64,000 bases of DNA from Gemmatimonadota bacterium (GTDB lineage Bacteria > Gemmatimonadota > Gemmatimonadetes > Gemmatimonadales > GWC2-71-9). Below, piece after piece: positions 1-8,671 of the stretch. Position numbers and translations under genes: made by a program. The stretch lies in assembly GCA_003222195.1 (NCBI GenBank), contig QHVB01000040.1, forward strand, positions 1 to 64,000, in the 5' to 3' direction. Under the pieces are notes generated by a model that saw only the letters and a list, made by a program, of their open reading frames with translations, made no database searches and was not told the DNA's origin. Within the stretch, counting starts at the first letter, position 1, and each line of letters starts with the position of its first letter.

Positions 1-3000
1 GGAATTCGAAACGCCTGCAGGGAATCGCCGTTGTTGGCCACCAGCACGGCAGTCCCTGCAGGCGTTTTTACGAGTGCGATCCCCGTGACATCCCCGTCAG
101 CTCGGAAGCCGCTCTCTGCGGCGGGCACCGGCGTGAAATGTCCATGGCCGTCGCCGCGGAGCCACAGACCCTCGCCGGCATCGGCCCGCGGAGTGTTCGG
201 CTCTTCGTCGTAGAGGTTTCCCACCACCATGAGATCGAGGTTGCCGTCGCCGTCGACATCATACGCGATGATCCCTCGGACCGGAGCGATCTGCGCGAGA
301 TTCGGCAGTGCGGTCATCGTGAAGCGCCCGTGGCCGTCGTTCTGCAAATAGACGCTTGCCAAAGTATCCACCTGATAATGCAAAGCGCGCTGCAGCGCGG
401 TGGCGCTGAAGAGTTGTTGCACAGTCGCGGTCGAGTAGGCGGCGTAGGTGGGGAACTGTATGCCGACCGTGTAGATCGCGCCGCTCAGCGCCGGCAAACC
501 TGCGATGGGATACTCGCGACCCTCAATGGTCTTCGTGAGCACGACATCGGTCGTGCGCGCATCGGTGAACGATCCGGCATACACGCCGAGTTTGCCGGTG
601 GCTGAAGTCGTGTACGTGTGGTTGAGTCCAAGGTTGCCGGCCACCAGATCGATGTGCCCGTCATGGTTGAAGTCGCCCGCCGCCAGGCTGAACCACCAGC
701 CACGCAGCGGTGGCAGGCCCATCGCTGCGGTGACGTTGCGCAGCCGCGTGCCGTCATTCTTGAAGAATTCGAGCCCCATCCATTCGCCGGCGGTAACGAG
801 ATCGAGGCGACCATCTCCATCGAAATCGATCCAAACCGCATCCGTGACCATACCGTACGAGTGCGCGAGCTCCGGGCACACCTGCTCCGTGACGTCGGTG
901 AAGTGCCCGCCGTCGTTCCGCAGCAGATAGCTCCGCGCGGGATAGGGATAATTCCTGGGCGTTACACGGCCGCCGACAAAAAGATCGGGGCGGCCATCGC
1001 CGTTGAAGTCGCCGACCGCGATCGCCGCGGTGCTGGTGAGCATCGGAGGCAGCGCCGCGCTGTCTCGGACGAAACGTCCGTTCCCCTGATTGATGTACAA
1101 CCGATCCTGTAACAGCGCTGAGACGGGCGCCAGCTGATAGCCGCCGCTCGCGACGTACAGGTCGAGCCGCCCGTCCCCGTTCGCGTCGAAGAATTGCGCT
1201 CCCCAGTCCTCATAGCGCTGATTGGTCCACGGGTACGGCTGTGAGGACTCCACGAAGCTGCCGTCCCTGCGTTGCACGAATAGCCTGGCCGGCGCGCCGG
1301 GGCTGCCGCCGATGAACACATCGTCCAACCCATCGCCGTTCACGTCACCGACCGCGACGACGGGCCGTCGCCGCACAATGTCGTGCGGCAAGAGCGGCTG
1401 GACGGTGTAATCGGGACTGGTGATGGGCGGCGACCGGTACGGGATCGCATGCCTCGGGTCCAGCGCCTCGAATAGTGTGTGATGCGGCGATACCGGCGCG
1501 GGGCTGGACTGCGGGTGGTGGACGTCGCGTTGGTCCACCGTGAGCACGCGATTGACCGAGACATCCGTGAGCACCTGCGAACGTCCGTCTGGCCAGCGCA
1601 CCGTCAGCGTGTCCACGCGCGTCGCAGCTCCCAGCCCGAAATGCAGCCGGTCATCGACGGTGGACATGTACCCGCGGTAGGGCGATTGGTAGAGGTATTG
1701 TTTGATGGCACCGGCCTGCGCGACCACACTGGCACCGATTCCCCGGATGTTGGGGGGCTGGCCCCGCAGGATCACCTGCAAGTAGTGATGTGTCGCCGTA
1801 TCCGCCTGCACGTTTTCGTAAATGGACGCCGGCGCGTCGATGTTGTTCGTCACGAGATCGAGGCGCCCGTCATTATTCAGATCCGCATAAGCCGCGCCGT
1901 ATGAGAAACCGGGCTGGTCTAGGCCCCAGGCCTTGCTCTGATCGGTAAAGGTCAGGTCGCCATTATTGCGAAAGGCGTAGCTCGGAACTTTGTAGCCACC
2001 CAGCGCTCGCAGCCGCTGCAACGCACGCACGCTGTCGCCGGCACGATACGCGGCCGAAACCGCTGTCGTATAGTCGAAATCGTTGACCGCTTTGGGGTAA
2101 CCACTGGTAATGAAGATGTCCTTGTAGCCGTCGTTATCGAGATCCGCGAAGAGCGCGCTCCAGCTCCAATCGGTGTAGGCGATGCCCGCCAACCGGCTGA
2201 TCTCGCTGAAGGTAAGGTCCGGACCGCGCGCACCGTTGTTCAACTGAAGCGCGTTGATGTCGTAGTCGATGCGAAATCCTCGCCGGCGCAGCTCGTCCGC
2301 CGTGCCGTAGGTCTGGAATCCGCTCATGCGTTTTTGCCCGCTCAAGGCCGGCGGCATCATGTCGGCCTGGACGATGTCGGGCCGACCGTCGTTGTTGAAA
2401 TCCGCGATGTCGACCCCCATCCCGGCAAAGCTCGTGTGCTTGAGCCAGGCTCCCGCTCGGTCGGTGAACGTGCCGTTACCGTTGTTCACGTACAGCACGT
2501 CGTTCGGCGTAATGTCGTTGGAGACGTAGATGTCCGGCCGGCCGTTGCCGGTGAGATCGGCGACGGCCACACCCAGGCCGTAGCCGACATCGCGCAGGAT
2601 GCCCGCCTGATCGGACACGTCGGTGAACGTGCCGTCGCCATTGTTGCGATAGAGTCGGTTGTAGCTCTCGGGCGTGGAGTCGTGTCCTCCGGACGGGCTC
2701 ACGTTGAGCGCACGCTGGAAGTCTCGAGGAGAATTGTTGAGCAGAAAGAGATCGAGATCGCCGTCGCCGTCATAGTCGAGCCACACGGCCTGCGTGCAGA
2801 ATCCGGTGTCCGCAATGCCGTACTGCGCCGCCGCCTCGGTGAAGGTGCGGTTCCCGTTATTGACGAACAGCAGATTGCGGCGCTGGGCGGGCGTGGACCA
2901 CGCAGGTCCGGAAACGCACACGTAGATGTCGAGAAATCCGTCGTTGTTGATGTCGACCAGGCTGACGCCGGTTGCCCAGGTGTGCGTCGTCACGCCCGCG

Positions 3001-3326
3001 GACGCGGTGATGTCTGCGAACTGCATGTGGCCCTGATTCAGGTACAGCCGGCTCGACACCATGTTGCCGGCAAAGAAGATGTCCGGCAGACCGTCATTAT
3101 CGATGTCCCCCACCGCCACGCCGGCGCCGTTGTAGATGTACGGATCGGTGAGCGCATTGAGCGAATCGCTGGTGCTGATGGAGTTGGCGAACGTGACGCC
3201 CGTTTGCGCTGGCGTCAGCCGCCTGAAGAGCGGCGCGGACGGGGGCGGGGCCGATGCACGGCCGCAACTCAGTAAGAGCGTGATCGCGATGAGGGCGCCG
3301 ATCGCGCGAATCCACACACTGGGCAT
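1..3326 (-). CDS. FG-GAP/VCBS repeat lipoprotein with ASPIC/UnbV domain (3' end outside window)
   Basis: An open frame begins at ATG 3326 and runs without a stop off the left edge (over 1,100 residues visible). The N-terminus is a lipoprotein signal peptide with lipobox LLSC (Cys about 21), so it is probably outer-membrane anchored. Repeated calcium-loop motifs of the D-x-D-x-D-G-x-x-D type (for example DIDNDGLPDI, DINNDGFLDI, DYDGDGDLDL) mark a beta-propeller of FG-GAP repeats. At about residues 545-610 there is an ASPIC/UnbV-like module (RLHFGLG followed by WPDG), and then a second FG-GAP block. The order FG-GAP, ASPIC, FG-GAP is known from large VCBS proteins of Bacteroidota and Gemmatimonadota. 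The molecular role is unknown; adhesion or substrate capture at the surface is inferred. It is transcribed divergently from the haem-containing FG-GAP gene at 3379, with only 52 bp between start codons. Confidence 0.9.
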   Translation of the reverse strand, partial: MPSVWIRAIGALIAITLLLSCGRASAPPPSAPLFRRLTPAQTGVTFANSISTSDSLNALTDPYIYNGAGVAVGDIDNDGLPDIFFAGNMVSSRLYLNQGHMQFADITASAGVTTHTWATGVSLVDINNDGFLDIYVCVSGPAWSTPAQRRNLLFVNNGNRTFTEAAAQYGIADTGFCTQAVWLDYDGDGDLDLFLLNNSPRDFQRALNVSPSGGHDSTPESYNRLYRNNGDGTFTDVSDQAGILRDVGYGLGVAVADLTGNGRPDIYVSNDITPNDVLYVNNGNGTFTDRAGAWLKHTSFAGMGVDIADFNNDGRPDIVQADMMPPALSGQKRMSGFQTYGTADELRRRGFRIDYDINALQLNNGARGPDLTFSEISRLAGIAYTDWSWSALFADLDNDGYKDIFITSGYPKAVNDFDYTTAVSAAYRAGDSVRALQRLRALGGYKVPSYAFRNNGDLTFTDQSKAWGLDQPGFSYGAAYADLNNDGRLDLVTNNIDAPASIYENVQADTATHHYLQVILRGQPPNIRGIGASVVAQAGAIKQYLYQSPYRGYMSTVDDRLHFGLGAATRVDTLTVRWPDGRSQVLTDVSVNRVLTVDQRDVHHPQSSPAPVSPHHTLFEALDPRHAIPYRSPPITSPDYTVQPLLPHDIVRRRPVVAVGDVNGDGLDDVFIGGSPGAPARLFVQRRDGSFVESSQPYPWTNQRYEDWGAQFFDANGDGRLDLYVASGGYQLAPVSALLQDRLYINQGNGRFVRDSAALPPMLTSTAAIAVGDFNGDGRPDLFVGGRVTPRNYPYPARSYLLRNDGGHFTDVTEQVCPELAHSYGMVTDAVWIDFDGDGRLDLVTAGEWMGLEFFKNDGTRLRNVTAAMGLPPLRGWWFSLAAGDFNHDGHIDLVAGNLGLNHTYTTSATGKLGVYAGSFTDARTTDVVLTKTIEGREYPIAGLPALSGAIYTVGIQFPTYAAYSTATVQQLFSATALQRALHYQVDTLASVYLQNDGHGRFTMTALPNLAQIAPVRGIIAYDVDGDGNLDLMVVGNLYDEEPNTPRADAGEGLWLRGDGHGHFTPVPAAESGFRADGDVTGIALVKTPAGTAVLVANNGDSLQAFRI

Positions 3327-3378
3327 AGGGGGCAGAGAAAACTATCGCTCGCACCAAGAGCCGGATATCGTTGAGTCC

Positions 3379-4914
3379 ATGTTTGCACCGTCGTCAGTGG
3401 TGTGGTGTCGTGTGGTGCTCACGCTCGTGTGCATCACGCTGGCGAGCTGTGGAAGGTCCTCCCAGACCGCTGGTGAAAAGCTCGCGCAGGCCAACTGCGC
3501 GGTCTGTCACATGTTTCCCGATCCGCAGCTTCTGGACAAGAAGACGTGGGTGAGCGGCGTCCTGCCCCAAATGGCTCCGCGACTCGGATTGCCCGCGGGG
3601 TCATTGTACGAAGAGACGTCTCGCAATCCATATGTAACCGTGCTATCCCGGCCGGTATCCCAAACGGACTGGCAAGCCATCGTCCGGTTCTACGAGGAAC
3701 GCGCGCCCGTGGTATTATCGGAGCAGTCGCTGCCGGCCGAGCCACAGCTCGATCCGCCATTCTTCACGACGGGTCCCTTCATTCCTGGGCTCCAAAGCAG
3801 CGCCATTATCACCCTGCTGAAGGCCGACTCCGTCAACGATCGGATCTTCGTGGGCGAAGCGGTCAGCAATACGCTTCGCATCTTCGACTTCAATCGTCAC
3901 CTGAAATCGACGCTGCGACTCGGCAGCGCGCCAACCGACGTGATCTCCGACAAAGACCGCATCCTCGTGTTGGAATCGGGGAACCTCGCGCCGAACGACG
4001 AACCCAGTGGCTCGCTCGTGGCGTACCAGCTCGCCGGAGATGGGTCGCTGCGACGCCCCGTCACCGTGATCGATTCGCTGTTCAGGCCGGTGTTTGTGGA
4101 ACGATACGACTTCGATGGGGACGGTCGTCCGGAATATGTGATTTGCGAATTCGGCAACAACCGCGGCCGGCTCGCGTTGTATCGCGCCGGTGCGACCGGC
4201 GGTTCCAGATACCAGCGGCAAGTCCTCGACGCGAGCCCCGGCGCGATCCGGTTCGAGATCCGCGACATGACGGGTGATGGAGCGCCGGACATCGTGGCGC
4301 TATTCGCGCAGGCGGATGAGCGCATTGTGCTGTTCGAGAATGACGGCGCCGGACGGTTCGGCGGGCGGCAGCGCGTGTTGGCCCGGTTCCCGCCGGTCTA
4401 TGGCTCGATGTATTTCACCCTCGCCGATTTCAACGGCGACGGCAAACCAGACATTCTCTACGTCAACGGTGACAACTTCGACTACTCGCGCGTTTTGAAG
4501 CCCTACCATGGTGTGCGGATTCTGGAAAACGACGGGCGGAACAACTTCACCGAGCGCTATTTCTTTCCGATGTATGGGGCGGCGCACGCGATTGTCGCCG
4601 ACTTTGATCACGATGGCGATCCCGACATTCTGGTGACGAGCAATTTTGCCGACTCGCTGCGACATCCTGAGCGGGGGATCGTATACCTGGAGAATGTCGG
4701 CCGGTACGAGTTCCGGCCCTATGCCTTCAGCGTCGCGGCGGGATCCCAGTGGAACGTGATGGCAAGCGTCGATATCAACAGAGATGGCCGGCCGGACGTG
4801 CTCATTGGCGCCATGCGACTCCAGAGCATCACGCGGATTTCGGAGACGTCCAGCGGAACGGGGCGCGAGCCGGCTGCGGTACTGCTGTTCGAGAACGTCG
4901 GCGCAAAGCGGTAA
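3379..4914 (+). CDS. FG-GAP repeat lipoprotein with N-terminal c-type haem motif
   Basis: 511 residues from ATG 3379. The frame is open upstream to 3136, but that part overlaps the divergent gene and would precede a clear lipoprotein signal (LASC, lipid Cys 24). Just after the signal lies a c-type haem motif CAVCH (residues 40-44) followed by a short helical stretch with several Met, a cytochrome-like segment of about 90 residues. From about residue 190 on, FG-GAP calcium loops repeat (DFDGDGRPEY, DFNGDGKPDI, DFDHDGDPDI, DINRDGRPDV), predicting a seven-bladed propeller. The combination implies a surface or periplasmic electron-transfer propeller protein. No ASPIC module is seen. What it exchanges electrons with is not evident; the flanking FG-GAP proteins and the RnfD-like gene downstream are candidates. 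Confidence 0.9.
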   Translation: MFAPSSVVWCRVVLTLVCITLASCGRSSQTAGEKLAQANCAVCHMFPDPQLLDKKTWVSGVLPQMAPRLGLPAGSLYEETSRNPYVTVLSRPVSQTDWQAIVRFYEERAPVVLSEQSLPAEPQLDPPFFTTGPFIPGLQSSAIITLLKADSVNDRIFVGEAVSNTLRIFDFNRHLKSTLRLGSAPTDVISDKDRILVLESGNLAPNDEPSGSLVAYQLAGDGSLRRPVTVIDSLFRPVFVERYDFDGDGRPEYVICEFGNNRGRLALYRAGATGGSRYQRQVLDASPGAIRFEIRDMTGDGAPDIVALFAQADERIVLFENDGAGRFGGRQRVLARFPPVYGSMYFTLADFNGDGKPDILYVNGDNFDYSRVLKPYHGVRILENDGRNNFTERYFFPMYGAAHAIVADFDHDGDPDILVTSNFADSLRHPERGIVYLENVGRYEFRPYAFSVAAGSQWNVMASVDINRDGRPDVLIGAMRLQSITRISETSSGTGREPAAVLLFENVGAKR

Positions 4915-5000
4915 CTCGGGGCATTGCAGGCAATCACTTGATTGACGGACCCCCATTGCGTGTTTGTGCAGTATATTCCCCTCCTACAAGGGGGTGCCCA

Positions 5001-5465
5001 ATGACCTGGTACCCAACACGCTTCCTGCCGTCGGTCGCCATGCTCAGCGGCTTGTTGCTCGCGTGCACACATCGGCGCGACACCAGCCAGTTGAACCCGG
5101 GGCCAGACTCGATCGCTTCGCCGCCGGCGCCTTCTACCGTCACGTCCGACGAGCAGGCGCGTCAGCCTGCCACCTCACTCGAACAGTTGTTGGCGGGGCG
5201 GATCTCCGGGGTCACCGTGACTCCTGCACCCGGTGGCGGGATTGTGGTGCGCATCGGCGGACCAAAGTCCTTCTACTCCAACGAGGACCCGCTCTTCATC
5301 GTCGATGGCGTTCCCATCGAACGTGTCTTCAATGGCACGCTGAATTGGCTCAATCCGCATGACGTCGAATCGATCACCGTGCTCAAGGATCCGAGCACCA
5401 CGGCGATTTACGGCGTACGCGGCGCCAACGGTGTCGTGATTATCAAGACAAAGGGATCGCACTAA
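5001..5465 (+). CDS. Stand-alone TonB-dependent receptor plug-domain lipoprotein (SusC/RagA type)
   Basis: 154 residues from ATG 5001; the frame is open further upstream but only this start gives a lipoprotein signal (LLAC, lipid Cys 22). After a Pro/Ser/Thr-rich linker, residues about 60-152 match the plug domain of SusC/RagA-type receptors: an LLAGRISGV segment, PLFIVDGVPI, an NPHDVESITVLKD stretch, a YGVRGANG turn and a terminal VVIIKTK strand. The protein stops where a receptor would enter its 22-strand barrel, so no barrel is encoded here. Such a free plug could act as a periplasmic binding or TonB-interacting module for a barrel encoded elsewhere. It sits between two FG-GAP genes in the same direction. 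Function beyond the fold is inference. Confidence 0.85.
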   Translation: MTWYPTRFLPSVAMLSGLLLACTHRRDTSQLNPGPDSIASPPAPSTVTSDEQARQPATSLEQLLAGRISGVTVTPAPGGGIVVRIGGPKSFYSNEDPLFIVDGVPIERVFNGTLNWLNPHDVESITVLKDPSTTAIYGVRGANGVVIIKTKGSH

Positions 5466-5516
5466 GCCGCTCCAGCCGACCAACCCCCTCTTGCCGCGGG
5501 GGATATCGTTTACGCC

Positions 5517-7256
5517 ATGATTTCGTGGCGCCGTTCCATTGTGATTGCGGCATTCGTGGCGGCCATCGTTACCGTCATCGTGTTGAACGCCCGCGCGGCC
5601 GGCAGTGTGGCAACGGCGAGTGAAACGATCCACCTCAACGAGGTGGCGCAGGCGAGTGGAATCGACTTCTCGCATCAAGCGCCGACGCTCGATCCCAAGA
5701 TCGCCAACATCGCGCCCCACATCGGCGCGCTCGGCGCCTGCGTGTCTGTCGCTGATTTCAACAGTGACGGCTGGCCCGATCTGTACTTCACCACGTCACG
5801 CTTCGGTGCGCAGAACGCCCTGTACCTGAACCAGAAGGACGGGACCTTCCGCGACGTCGCCGCGGAAGCGGGCGTCGCCGACGTGAACCGTCCAGGCGAG
5901 GGTGTGTCGATGGGCGCCGTGTGGGGCGACTACGACAACGACGGCAACGAGGACCTGCTCGTCTACAAGTGGGGCTACCCGCAGCTGTTCCACAATCTCG
6001 GCAACGGGCGTTTTGAGGACGTCACCGCGAAGGCGGGCCTCCGCCAGTGGATGAATTCCAACGGTGCGGTCTGGCTCGACTTCGATCGTGACGGCCTGCT
6101 CGATCTCTACATCACCGGCTACTTCCGCTCCGACATCGACTTCTGGCATCTCAAGACCACACGCATCATGCAGCACAGCTGGGAGTTCGCGACCAACGGC
6201 GGCAAGAATCTGCTGTTCAAGAACATGGGTGACGGGCGCTTCAAGGACGTTACCGACTCGCTGGGCGTCGGCAGCACGCGCTGGACGCTCGCGGCCGCAG
6301 CGGCCGACTTCAACGACGACGGGTGGCCCGACCTCTATCTCGCCAACGATTACGGGCCGGAAGAGTTGTACTTGAATCGCGGCGGAAAGAAGTTCGAGCT
6401 GGCCAGCGCCGGCCTCGCCGACGACTCGAAGAGCGGCATGGCGGTCGCGGTCGGCGACGTGTACAACCGCGGCGAGCACGACGTGTTCGTCACGAACATC
6501 TCGGAAAAGGGGTTTCTGTTCCAGGGCAACAACCTGCGACTCAATTTTCTCAACGAGTTGGGCCGCTTTGACGAAGTCGCGACCGGGGTGGTGGCGGATG
6601 CCGGCTGGGCTTGGGGTGCGCAATTCGGTGACCTGAACAACGACGGCCTGCTCGACCTGTTCGTCGCCAACGGCTTCATTTCGGCGGACTCGACGCACGA
6701 CTACTGGTATGCGATGTCGAAGATCGCCGGCGCACAGGGCAACATCTTCGAGGACGCGAAGAATTGGCCCCCCATCGGAAACGCGAGCCTGTCCGGTTAC
6801 GAGCGCTCACGCGTGCTGCTCAATCGCGGCCAGGCGGGGTTCGTCGACGTGGCGCAGCAGGCGGGCGTCACGGACCGGCTCGATGGGCGCGCCGTGGCGA
6901 TGGCCGATCTCTTCAACCGCGGGCTGCTCGACGTCGTCGTGGCGAACGAGCAAGGCAGGGCGCTGCTCTATCGCAACACAGGGAACACGGCTCACTGGAT
7001 CGAATTCAAGCTCGTCGGCACGCGGAGCAATCGCAGCGCCATCGGCGCCGAAGTGACCGTAGCGTTCGGCAACGGGCGCCAGCGCCAGGTGGTGGATGGC
7101 GGGATGGGATTCTGTAGCCAGAACGATCGACGGCTGCATTTCGGGCTGGGTGATCAACGCCTCGGCCAGGTCACGATTCGGTGGCCGTCCGGCACGCAGC
7201 AGATCTTGAGCGGCCTCGCGATCGACCAGCTGCACGTGATCACGGAGCCCCAATGA
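5517..7256 (+). CDS. CRTAC1-type FG-GAP/ASPIC repeat protein
   Basis: 579 residues from ATG 5517. An uncleaved or cleaved N-terminal membrane segment (residues about 7-28) directs export. FG-GAP calcium loops recur through the protein (DFNSDGWPDL, DYDNDGNEDL, DFDRDGLLDL, DFNDDGWPDL, DLNNDGLLDL). The last ~75 residues form an ASPIC/UnbV module with RLHFGLGD and RWPSG. This is the usual domain order of bacterial CRTAC1-family proteins, whose bacterial function is not established. Its stop overlaps the start of the RnfD-like gene (ATGA at 7253), so the two are very probably co-translated, which argues for a shared membrane-associated role. Confidence 0.92.
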   Translation: MISWRRSIVIAAFVAAIVTVIVLNARAAGSVATASETIHLNEVAQASGIDFSHQAPTLDPKIANIAPHIGALGACVSVADFNSDGWPDLYFTTSRFGAQNALYLNQKDGTFRDVAAEAGVADVNRPGEGVSMGAVWGDYDNDGNEDLLVYKWGYPQLFHNLGNGRFEDVTAKAGLRQWMNSNGAVWLDFDRDGLLDLYITGYFRSDIDFWHLKTTRIMQHSWEFATNGGKNLLFKNMGDGRFKDVTDSLGVGSTRWTLAAAAADFNDDGWPDLYLANDYGPEELYLNRGGKKFELASAGLADDSKSGMAVAVGDVYNRGEHDVFVTNISEKGFLFQGNNLRLNFLNELGRFDEVATGVVADAGWAWGAQFGDLNNDGLLDLFVANGFISADSTHDYWYAMSKIAGAQGNIFEDAKNWPPIGNASLSGYERSRVLLNRGQAGFVDVAQQAGVTDRLDGRAVAMADLFNRGLLDVVVANEQGRALLYRNTGNTAHWIEFKLVGTRSNRSAIGAEVTVAFGNGRQRQVVDGGMGFCSQNDRRLHFGLGDQRLGQVTIRWPSGTQQILSGLAIDQLHVITEPQ

Positions 7257-8128
7257 CGACCGCTCCGGCGCAGGCGCCGGCGCGGCCGCTCGTCGGCATC
7301 GCGCTCGACCCGAAGTACCTGATCGTCTTTCTCATCACGCTGGTGCTGGTGGTCGGCGAAGCGCGCTACGGCATCCTCGGCGGCTACCAGCGCCTCGCCA
7401 CGACGCTGGGCGTCAGCGTCGCCACCGAGCTGTTGCTGGCGTGGTGGCTGCGCGGTCGCGTGGTGAATGTGGCGAGCGCCTACATCACGGGAATCAGTCT
7501 CGCGCTGCTGATCAAGCCGCAGGCCAATATCCTCTGGCCGTTTGCGCTTGGCGCGTTTCTGGCGATTGCGTCGAAGTACGTGCTCACCTATCGCGGCCGT
7601 CACCTGTGGAATCCCAGCAACTTCGCGATTGCGCTGCTCGTCCTCGTGGCGTCCGATTCCGTCGCGATTCTCAGTCACCAGTGGGGCAACGACCTCGGCA
7701 CCAACCTCGTGATTTGGGCGTTCGGTCTCGTAATCGCGTGGCGCGCGCGAGTGTTGCATGTGACGCTGACGTACGTTGCCTGCTTCAGCGTGTTCGCTGT
7801 GCTGCGGCATTTCATCGTCGGTGGGCCGCTGGTCGCTGAGCTCGCGCCGATCACGGGGCCGATGTATCAGCTGTTCGTCTTCTTCATGGTCACCGATCCC
7901 CGCACCACCGTGAGCACTAAGCGCGGCCGGATGGTCGTGGTGGCCATCGTGGCGCTCGTCGAAACCTTGATCCGCCTGGCCGGCGACTATCAGCTGGCGT
8001 TGCTGCGCCCGCTGTATGTGTCGCCCCCAATCCTGGCGCTGGCGTTCGTCGGCCCGGTGGCGCTGTTCTTGGATCTGCGACGGGCGGCCGGACGGTCTGA
8101 CGGCCGGACGGTCACAGCGCGGGCGTGA
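7253..8128 (+). CDS. RnfD/NqrB-like integral membrane protein
   Basis: 291 residues; ATG 7253 overlaps the upstream stop, and the longer frame to 7181 lies wholly inside the upstream gene. The sequence is largely hydrophobic with about eight to nine predicted membrane segments. Two motifs match the RnfD/NqrB family: HLWNPSNFAI near the middle and MYQLFVFFMVTDPRTT near residue 205. RnfD and NqrB normally carry a covalent FMN on the Thr of an S-G-A-T-x-x-T motif. I find no such motif, so flavinylation looks absent. No other Rnf or Nqr subunit is nearby. A stand-alone redox or transport role with the co-translated CRTAC1 protein is inferred. Confidence 0.85.
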   Translation: MTTAPAQAPARPLVGIALDPKYLIVFLITLVLVVGEARYGILGGYQRLATTLGVSVATELLLAWWLRGRVVNVASAYITGISLALLIKPQANILWPFALGAFLAIASKYVLTYRGRHLWNPSNFAIALLVLVASDSVAILSHQWGNDLGTNLVIWAFGLVIAWRARVLHVTLTYVACFSVFAVLRHFIVGGPLVAELAPITGPMYQLFVFFMVTDPRTTVSTKRGRMVVVAIVALVETLIRLAGDYQLALLRPLYVSPPILALAFVGPVALFLDLRRAAGRSDGRTVTARA

Positions 8129-8500
8129 GCCGGGCCATTTCAATACTGCTTGCCGGGTTAGCGGTCGTGCTTTTTTTGCTCGCCGCGTGGACAGGCATCA
8201 GCGGCGGACTGGCGCAACTCTCTCAGCACCCGACATCTGCCCAGCGCATTGAAAAGTGTCGCGCAACTGGTCTACGGCGGACTGAGTCTGCTCAGCATTG
8301 CGGCATGGTTCGGTGTGCGCCGCTGGAGTAATCCGGTTCTCATCGCGTGGGCGCTGAGTCTGGGGCTGGCGGGCGGAATGGCGCCCGTCGTGTGGGGCGA
8401 CTCCGGCGTTGCCGTCGGCGTCGTGGCCGGTGTGGCGAGCGTGCTGGTCGCGTGGGGCATCATCTGGCTGTTGCGCTTTTCCGCCCGCCGAGCAGCTTGA
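8125..8500 (+). pseudogene. Small membrane protein split by a +1 frameshift
   Basis: Two overlapping frames together read as one protein. The first starts at GTG 8125 (overlapping the upstream TGA) and begins with a membrane segment (about residues 5-22) ending ...PTSAQRIE. The second, in the +1 frame, continues SVAQLVYGGLSLLS... to the stop at 8500 with two to three further hydrophobic segments. Skipping one A in the AAAA run at 8252-8255 joins them into a 124-residue protein without interruption. Left unshifted, frame one ends at 8331 with an unlikely tail (Cys/Arg-rich, non-hydrophobic). A TTG at 8249 could restart the second half. It could be a true mutation, a sequencing error in a short homopolymer or recoding. 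Function unknown. Confidence 0.7.
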
Positions 8501-8546
8501 ACCGCATGCCTGTGCCTTTCAAGAGCAAGGCCAAAGCAATCTGGTC

Positions 8547-8645
8547 ATGAGATACTGGGGCATCGCAAGAGCGAATGAGCCTGTCTTCGTACGGCTGCGC
8601 GGAGTGAAGGGGCACGAAGGCTCCATCCCCCTCCTGGACTCATAG
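8547..8645 (+). CDS. Possible 32-residue ORF in an otherwise empty gap
   Basis: Between the frameshifted membrane gene and the GTG at 8672 there are 171 bases. They hold one short ATG-started frame (32 residues, starting MRYWGIARAN). The upstream bases lack a convincing Shine-Dalgarno, and I recognise no domain. It is listed only so the gap is described; it may well be non-coding. Confidence 0.2.
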   Translation: MRYWGIARANEPVFVRLRGVKGHEGSIPLLDS

Positions 8646-8671
8646 CTGAGCATTGACGACCTGACCACGCG

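Noticed and set aside
2334-3275. 313-codon open frame on the plus strand
   Set aside because: Antisense to the large FG-GAP gene in the mirrored codon phase; composition is Val/Arg/Gly/His-rich with no domain, as expected of GC-rich shadow frames.
4939-4977. Promoter for the TonB-plug gene (TTGACG / TATATT)
   Set aside because: The spacer is 24 nt and alternative -35 boxes give 10 or 27 nt, so it does not form a normal promoter.
5473-5505. Terminator between the plug gene and CRTAC1 gene
   Set aside because: CCCCC/GGGGG can pair but the loop is long and there is no T-run; more likely chance in GC-rich DNA.
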